NCBI GenBank assembly: GCA_913055915.1
Contig: CAJXKL010000004.1
Coordinates: 52,608 to 116,607, forward strand
Length of the DNA: 64,000 nucleotides
Direction of reading: 5' to 3'
DNA from: an uncultured Candidatus Nemicrothrix sp.
Lineage (GTDB): Bacteria > Actinomycetota > Acidimicrobiia > Acidimicrobiales > MedAcidi-G1
The first letter of the stretch is position 1, and the number at the start of each line of letters is the position of its first letter. Below are positions 58,955-64,000 of this stretch, piece after piece. The translations under genes were made by a program, and so were the position numbers. A model generated the notes under the pieces. The model ran no database searches, was not told the DNA's origin, and saw only the letters and a list, made by a program, of their open reading frames with translations.

Positions 58955-61900
58955 TCAGATGGAGGAGAGCGAGATCCGGAGAGCGAGGCCCTCGACCTCG
59001 GTATCTACGGCGTCTGCCGGAACCTCGCCCAGGCTCAACTCGGTGGCGAGCACCTGCCCGGCCACGTAATCCTGGTGGATCCTGACAGCGTCGAGAACCG
59101 CCTCGTCTCCGCTGAGTCGAAGGTTGATGCGGTCGGTCACGACGAGGTCGGCGTCGCGACGCGCCTGTTGGACCTGCCTGACGACGTCTCGTGCCAGCCC
59201 CTCGACCACCAACTCGGGCGTCACCTCGGCGTCGAGCACGACGACTGCATCGGCAGATCCGAGGGCGGCTGCCGTCACCCCCTCAGGTGACTCGAGCGCC
59301 AGGTCGAACTCGTCGGCACTGAGGGTGTGGCCAGCGACGTCAACGGTGCCGTCGTCGTTGAGGGAGAACTCTCCGGAGCGGGCGGCGGCGAACACGGCTT
59401 GGACGTCGTCTCCCAGCCGGGGTCCGAGAGCCCTTCCGTCGGGCCGAACGGTGAAGGTGGCGTGGCCCTCGAGGTCGTCGGTCAGGTGGACGGCCTTGAC
59501 GTTGACCTCGTCGACCAGCAGATCGGTGAGGCCGGCAAGGGCCTCACTGTCGGCACCGGCGACGGTTAGCGAGGTGAGCGGAAGCCTCACCCTAAGGCCG
59601 TTGTCCTCACGCAGCCGCAGCGCGGTCGACGCCACGTCGCGGACGCGGTCCATGCGGGCAACCAGGTCGGGGTCAGACGGAAGCTCAGCAGGGTTTGGCC
59701 AGTCGGTGAGGTGAACGCTCGGCAGGCCCGTCAGGCCCGTGTGGACCTCTTCCATGACCATCGGCAGGAACGGGGCGACAACCTTCGAGAACGTGACGAG
59801 GACCGTGTAGAGGGTGTCGTAGGCGTCGCGCTTGTCGTCGTCGTTGGACTCTGAGGCCCTGGCCCAGAACCTGTCGCGACTACGTCGTATGTACCAGTTG
59901 TTGAGGGCGTCGATGAAGCCCCTGATCTCGGCAGTTGCGCCAGGTAGGTCGTAGGCATCCATGCGTTCGGTGACCGACTCGACCAGGGTGCGGGTCTTGG
60001 CAAGCAGGTAACGGTCCAGCAACTGCCAGGAGTCGGCCCGGAGCTGTGCCCGGTGGCCGTCGGCATTGGCGTAGAGCGTGAAGAAGCTGAAGGCATTCCA
60101 CACCGGCAGCAGAACCTGGCGGACCACGTCGGTGATACCCGGATCGCTGATGCGGAGGTCGCCTCCCTTCGAGATGTTCGACGACATCAGATACCAGCGC
60201 AGCGCGTCGGAGCCCTGCTGTTCGAAAACGAGGGACGGTTCGGTGTAGTTGCGGAGTTTCTTGGAGAGCTTGGCACCGTCCTCGGCCAGGAGGATTCCGT
60301 GGCAGATCACGTTCTCGAATGCAGGCCGGTCGAACAGCGCCGTGGCCAGGACGTGCATCGTGTAGAACCAGCCGCGGGTCTGGTTGATGTACTCGACGAT
60401 GAAGTCGGCGGGGAAGTGGTCCTCGAACCAGGCCTCGTTGTCGAACGGGTAGTGGAACTGGGCGAAGGGCATGGACCCGGACTCGAACCAGCAGTCAAGT
60501 ACCTCGGGGACCCGTCGCATAGTGGACGCCCCGGTGGGGTCATCGGGGTTGGGGCGGGTCAGGTCGTCGATGAACGGACGGTGCAGGTCGTCTGGCCTCA
60601 CGCCGAAGTCGGCCTCGACCTCGTCGAGACTGCCGTACACATCGGTCCTCGGGTACTCGGGGTTGTCGCTCTTCCATACCGGGATCGGGGAACCCCAGAA
60701 CCGGTTGCGGCTGATTGACCAGTCCCTGGCGCCGTCCAGCCACATGCCGAAGCGGCCGTCCCGGACGTGATCGGGTACCCAGTTGATGTCGGCGTTCAAC
60801 TCGATCATCCGCTCGCGGATGTCGGTGACCTTGACGTACCAGGAGGAGATGGCCTTGTAGATGATCGGCGTGTCCGTGCGCCAGCAGTGGGGGTAGTTGT
60901 GCTCGTAGGTGTCGTGCCGGAGAATCCGACCGCTCTCCTTGAGGGACCTGATGATGTCGGGGTTGGCCTCGAACACGTTGACGCCGGCCCAGTCGGCCAC
61001 CTCGTCGGTGAAGCATCCCTGGTCGTCGACCGGCACCACCCGGCCGATCTGGATTCCGTTCGCCTCGCAGATGGTCTGGTCGTCCTCACCGAAGCCGGGT
61101 GCCATGTGCACCACGCCGGTGCCCTCGGCCGCATCCACGAAGTCAGATGAGAGCACCCTGAAGGCATCGGTTCGGTCGGAGAAGAACCCGAACAGCGGCC
61201 GGTAGTTCCTGCCGACCAGGTCAGCGCCTGTGAGGGTCCCTACCTCATCGGTTCCCTTGAGTTGGGCTGCGTAGCGTCCCACTGCGCCAGAGCTGAGCAC
61301 GTACACGGTCCCGTCGGAGTTCCGGTGCATCGAGTAGGCGACCTCTGGACCCACGGCAATCGCCAGGTTCGACGGAAGGGTCCACGGCGTTGTCGTCCAG
61401 GCCAGCAGGCGCATCGGCCCTGGGTCTCCATCGGATGGTTCCAGGTCGAAGCCGACGGTGACAGCGGGGTCCTGTCTGGGGCGTGTCGCATCGTCCAGGC
61501 GGATCTCGAAGTTGGAGAGTGGGGTCTCGGCCCCCCACGAGTAGGGCATGACCCTGAACGCCTCGTACACCAGCCCCTTGTCCCAGAGTTGGCGGAACGC
61601 CCACATGACCGACTCCATGTAGTCGCGGTCCATGGTCTTGTAGTCGTGGTCGAAGTCGACCCAGCGGGCCTGCCTCGTAACAGTCTGTTCCCACTCGTCG
61701 GTGTAGCGCAGGACCGAGGAACGGCAGTGGGCGTTGAAGGCCTCGATCCCGTAGTCGATGATGCTGGCCCTGCCTGCAACCGGCAGTTCCTTCTCGGCTT
61801 CCATCTCGGCGGGTAGCCCGTGGCAGTCCCAGCCGAACCTGCGCGTGACCTTCTTCCCCCGCATTGTCTGGTAGCGGGGAACGACGTCCTTCACGTAGCC

Positions 61901-62107
61901 GGTGAGGAGGTGACCATGGTGGGGGAGGCCGTTGGCGAACGGGGGGCCGTCGTTGAAGGTGAACTCGTCGTCGGACGATCTGGCATCTACCGAGGCCTGG
62001 AAGGTGCCTTCAGTGGCCCAGCGCTCCAGAATCCGTGCCTCGAGGCTCGGGAAGTCGGCCTTGCCCACTTCCGGGTAGGCGTCTTCGGAAGGATGCTGGC
62101 TGGACAT
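58955..62107 (-). CDS. ileS: Isoleucyl-tRNA synthetase
   Basis: A 1050-residue class I synthetase charging tRNA-Ile. Seen: HIGH-type motif ANGLPHHGHLLTGY (HHGH at residues 63-66), RRFGWDCHGLPAEMEAEKEL, the editing domain, TRGWFYTMHVLATALFD, KMSKS-type EDGAKLSKKLRNY, and a long C-terminal anticodon-binding part. Its length and motifs resemble the eukaryote-like form (IleS2) that in other bacteria tolerates mupirocin. ATG 62107. The nrdB remnant begins 28 bases after its stop on the same strand. Confidence 0.94.
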   Translation of the reverse strand: MSSQHPSEDAYPEVGKADFPSLEARILERWATEGTFQASVDARSSDDEFTFNDGPPFANGLPHHGHLLTGYVKDVVPRYQTMRGKKVTRRFGWDCHGLPAEMEAEKELPVAGRASIIDYGIEAFNAHCRSSVLRYTDEWEQTVTRQARWVDFDHDYKTMDRDYMESVMWAFRQLWDKGLVYEAFRVMPYSWGAETPLSNFEIRLDDATRPRQDPAVTVGFDLEPSDGDPGPMRLLAWTTTPWTLPSNLAIAVGPEVAYSMHRNSDGTVYVLSSGAVGRYAAQLKGTDEVGTLTGADLVGRNYRPLFGFFSDRTDAFRVLSSDFVDAAEGTGVVHMAPGFGEDDQTICEANGIQIGRVVPVDDQGCFTDEVADWAGVNVFEANPDIIRSLKESGRILRHDTYEHNYPHCWRTDTPIIYKAISSWYVKVTDIRERMIELNADINWVPDHVRDGRFGMWLDGARDWSISRNRFWGSPIPVWKSDNPEYPRTDVYGSLDEVEADFGVRPDDLHRPFIDDLTRPNPDDPTGASTMRRVPEVLDCWFESGSMPFAQFHYPFDNEAWFEDHFPADFIVEYINQTRGWFYTMHVLATALFDRPAFENVICHGILLAEDGAKLSKKLRNYTEPSLVFEQQGSDALRWYLMSSNISKGGDLRISDPGITDVVRQVLLPVWNAFSFFTLYANADGHRAQLRADSWQLLDRYLLAKTRTLVESVTERMDAYDLPGATAEIRGFIDALNNWYIRRSRDRFWARASESNDDDKRDAYDTLYTVLVTFSKVVAPFLPMVMEEVHTGLTGLPSVHLTDWPNPAELPSDPDLVARMDRVRDVASTALRLREDNGLRVRLPLTSLTVAGADSEALAGLTDLLVDEVNVKAVHLTDDLEGHATFTVRPDGRALGPRLGDDVQAVFAAARSGEFSLNDDGTVDVAGHTLSADEFDLALESPEGVTAAALGSADAVVVLDAEVTPELVVEGLARDVVRQVQQARRDADLVVTDRINLRLSGDEAVLDAVRIHQDYVAGQVLATELSLGEVPADAVDTEVEGLALRISLSSI

Positions 62108-62200
62108 GACCGTCAGCAGGGTATCGGTGCGGTGCCCGTCGGTTGGTGAGCCGACCAGCCCACGGGGCCGGTGCTCGAGCGATCCGAGGGGTGTGGTCGG

Positions 62201-63790
62201 TCAGTTGGCCATTATCTGAGCAGCCACCTGGCGCAACTGGTGCCGAAGCACCTTGCCACCCGGATTGGTCGGAAGAGAGTCGACGACCTCCACGTGTCGC
62301 GGCGTCATGTGGCTGGCGAGTTCTTCCCGAGCCCACGACAGGATCACAGCCGGGTCAACCTGCCTGCCGGCTGCCGTGACCACGAATGCCATTCCGACCT
62401 CACCCATGAGGTCATCGGGGGCGCCTGTGACAACCACCTGATCGATGTCCGGGTGTGTTGCGATGACAGCCTCGACCTCGGCTGGATAGACGTTGAAGCC
62501 CCCGCAGATGTACATGTCGGTTGACCGGCCGGTGATCGTCAGGTTGCCCGCATCGTCCACCACCCCGATATCTCCGGTGTGAAGCCAGCCGTCGGGGTCT
62601 ACTGCTGCAGTCGTCCCTGCCTCGTCGTCGAGGTAGCCCGCCATGACGTTGTAGCCGCGGAGGAGTACCTGTCCGGGTTTGCCGGCAGGCACAGGTCCGC
62701 CGTTGTCATCTGCAACCTTCAGGTCAATACCGGGCAGGGTTCGACCGGAGCTGGTGGCTGCCAGGTTCGGCGGATCGTCGTGATGGCAGGTGGTGGTGAC
62801 CCCTGATGCCTCGGTCAGCCCGTACCCGGTGAGCACCGTTTCAAAGCCGAGAAGGTCGTGCATCTCGCCCACCAGGCCTGCCGATACGGGTGCCGCTCCG
62901 GTGACGGCAAGGCGCAGTGTCGAGGTGTCCAGAGGGAGTCCACCCAGGTGGTCCAGGATTGACCTGTAGATGGTTGGTGGGCCGGGCAGCACGGTGATCG
63001 ACTCCTCGGCAACACGGTCAGTGACGGCCTGTGGGTCAAACACCGCCTGTGGGACGAGGGTCGCTCCGGATATGAGGCACGCCAGGATCCCGCCGTTCAG
63101 GCCGAATGTGTGGAAGAAGGGGCTGACGGCCAGGTACCTGTCGCCCTCACGCAACCCGATAGCCGTGCTCCACGAGCGGTACGACCGACACACCGCGCCG
63201 TGGCGGAGCATGGCCCCCTTGGGAGACCCGGTGGTCCCGGAGGTGAACAGGATGTGGCAGAGGTCATCTGGGTTGACCGAAGCCGTCTGCGTTCCCAACT
63301 CAGGCGTATCGGCCAAGAACGTGCCCCAGCCCGTACAGCCTTCGGGCACCGGGCCGCTCATGACGATGGTTTCCTCCAGGCCGTCGGCGCCACCTGCCCC
63401 GGCGAGCATCGTTACGTAGTTGGTACCCAGAAAGTCGGTAACCGTGAACAGCATGCGTGCCGACGTTCGGTCCAGAAGGCCCGCTACATCACCGCCGCCG
63501 AGTCGGGTGTTGAGCGGAACAAGCACACCGCCGGTGCAGTGGATGCCGAGCGCCGTTGCGGCCCACCTAGCAGAGTTTGGTGCCCAGACAGCGACCCTCT
63601 CGCCCGGCTGGATTCCCCGCCGGATCAGTGCCTCGGCCACCCTGTGGGCCTCGTTCCGGTAGTCGCCGAACGACCAGCGAAGGTCGCCGTCGACGACGGC
63701 TTCAAGGTCGCCGAACCGCCTGGCGGCTGCGTCGACCAGTTCGGGGATGGTGGAGGCCTCCACGGGCCGGACCCTACTTTCGGGACCCAC
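62201..63790 (-). CDS. Acyl-CoA synthetase (FadD3-like)
   Basis: A 529-residue ANL-superfamily acid-CoA ligase: ILFTSGTTGSPKGAML phosphate motif, FFHTFGLNGGILACL, TGYGLTEASGVTT, GWLHTGDIGVVDDAGNLTITGRSTDMYICGGFNVYPAEVEA, and the terminal lysine in TNPGGKVLRHQL. The GRxxDMxIxGGFNVYPAEVE and GLTEASGV strings resemble FadD3, which activates a steroid-ring propionate in mycobacteria, but a different acid is possible. GTG 63790 is supported by GAGG six bases ahead, placed over the end of the upstream gene. Confidence 0.85.
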   Translation of the reverse strand: MGPESRVRPVEASTIPELVDAAARRFGDLEAVVDGDLRWSFGDYRNEAHRVAEALIRRGIQPGERVAVWAPNSARWAATALGIHCTGGVLVPLNTRLGGGDVAGLLDRTSARMLFTVTDFLGTNYVTMLAGAGGADGLEETIVMSGPVPEGCTGWGTFLADTPELGTQTASVNPDDLCHILFTSGTTGSPKGAMLRHGAVCRSYRSWSTAIGLREGDRYLAVSPFFHTFGLNGGILACLISGATLVPQAVFDPQAVTDRVAEESITVLPGPPTIYRSILDHLGGLPLDTSTLRLAVTGAAPVSAGLVGEMHDLLGFETVLTGYGLTEASGVTTTCHHDDPPNLAATSSGRTLPGIDLKVADDNGGPVPAGKPGQVLLRGYNVMAGYLDDEAGTTAAVDPDGWLHTGDIGVVDDAGNLTITGRSTDMYICGGFNVYPAEVEAVIATHPDIDQVVVTGAPDDLMGEVGMAFVVTAAGRQVDPAVILSWAREELASHMTPRHVEVVDSLPTNPGGKVLRHQLRQVAAQIMAN

Positions 63791-63798
63791 CCGTGTCC

Positions 63799-64000
63799 TC
63801 AGGAGGCTTCGGGTTCTTCCTCGGCGGGTGCCTCGGTTTCGGGTTCTTCCTCGGCCGGTGCCTCGTCTGAGGGTTCCTCGGCGGGTGCCTCGGTTTCGGG
63901 TTCTTCCTCGGCCGGTGCCTCGTCTGAGGGTTCCTCGGCGGGTGCCTCGGTTTCGGGTTCTTCCTCGGCCGGTGCCTCGTCTGAGGGTTCCTCGGCGGGT
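63799..64000 (-). CDS. Unidentified gene, C-terminal end with acidic repeats (partial)
   Basis: On the minus strand an open frame enters from beyond base 64000 and stops at TGA 63801-63799. All visible residues are low-complexity and acidic: a 19-residue unit PAEEPSDEAPAEEEPETEA repeated three times and a bit, ending in PAEEEPEAS. Such tails occur on ribosomal proteins, translation and trigger factors, and secreted or cell-division proteins; the body of the protein is outside the window, so no function can be given. It lies eight bases before the acyl-CoA synthetase gene. Confidence 0.65.
   Translation of the reverse strand, partial: PAEEPSDEAPAEEEPETEAPAEEPSDEAPAEEEPETEAPAEEPSDEAPAEEEPETEAPAEEEPEAS
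63821..64000. repeat. Perfect 57-bp tandem repeat
   Basis: Units start at 63821, 63878, 63935 and 63992 (the last cut by the window end). The copies appear identical base for base and the length is a multiple of three, so copy-number change would keep the frame of the acidic protein tail. A partial, altered copy lies at 63803-63820. Confidence 0.85.

Noticed and set aside
63803..64000. CRISPR array
   Set aside because: The repeats are directly adjacent with no spacers, are a multiple of three long and translate as an acidic protein tail.

Overview
The window is a gene-dense, high-GC (by eye roughly 63-66%) bacterial chromosome segment with short gaps and many 4-base ATGA/GTGA overlaps. Gene content suggests a high-GC actinobacterium, possibly of the Acidimicrobiia. 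The clues are two F420-type luciferase-like oxidoreductases, a Ski2-like helicase with the actinobacterial DUF3516-type C-terminus, an Ald/Lrp pair, many fatty-acyl-CoA genes, and a MutAB/MeaB set. Taxonomy is inference. I saw no tRNA, rRNA, CRISPR array, insertion sequence or phage gene, and no gene-free stretch over 300 bases.

Region 1 (1-9874) is an anaerobic aromatic-ring module in two convergent operons. The rightward operon holds the 3' end of hcrA, then hcrB, had, oah and dch: 4-hydroxybenzoyl-CoA reductase and the three enzymes acting after ring reduction. The leftward operon reads tetR, bcrC, bcrB, bcrA, bcrD and a small cysteine protein: an ATP-dependent class I benzoyl-CoA reductase. 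In front of tetR are a TTGACA/TACAGT promoter with a 17-base spacer and a perfect inverted repeat over the probable transcription start. A hemerythrin gene diverges from it.

Region 2 (9963-24649) carries housekeeping and amino-acid genes: RDD protein, a ClpB without its N-domain, a sarcosine-oxidase-like flavoenzyme, lhgO, ald/lrp, serB, an LLM enzyme, an SRPBCC protein and a gamma-glutamyltransferase. At 22236-23408 lies the most striking gene, a GrdB/PrdB-like selenoprotein read through an in-frame TGA at 22686. The TGA sits in a U-x-x-C motif and is followed by a SECIS-like hairpin at the spacing known from E. coli fdhF.

Region 3 (24649-45487) holds an orphan CoxL-like molybdoenzyme subunit, a transaminase/omega-amidase pair, a polyprenyl synthase, the helicase, Tag, several acyl-CoA genes (synthetase, dehydrogenase, SDR, nitronate monooxygenase, thiolase-like), and a DtxR-family regulator beside a ferric-iron ABC transporter.

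Region 4 (45572-64000) holds maf, dus, a formylglycine-generating enzyme with two hydrolases, an SDR, a second LLM enzyme, the mutA-mutB-meaB operon, a Tat-exported PhoX phosphatase, a decayed nrdB fragment, ileS, an acyl-CoA synthetase, and the end of an unidentified gene whose tail is a perfect 57-bp tandem repeat. The oxygen-sensitive benzoyl-CoA pathway next to oxygen-using enzymes (formylglycine-generating enzyme, flavin oxidases) suggests a facultative or microaerobic life.
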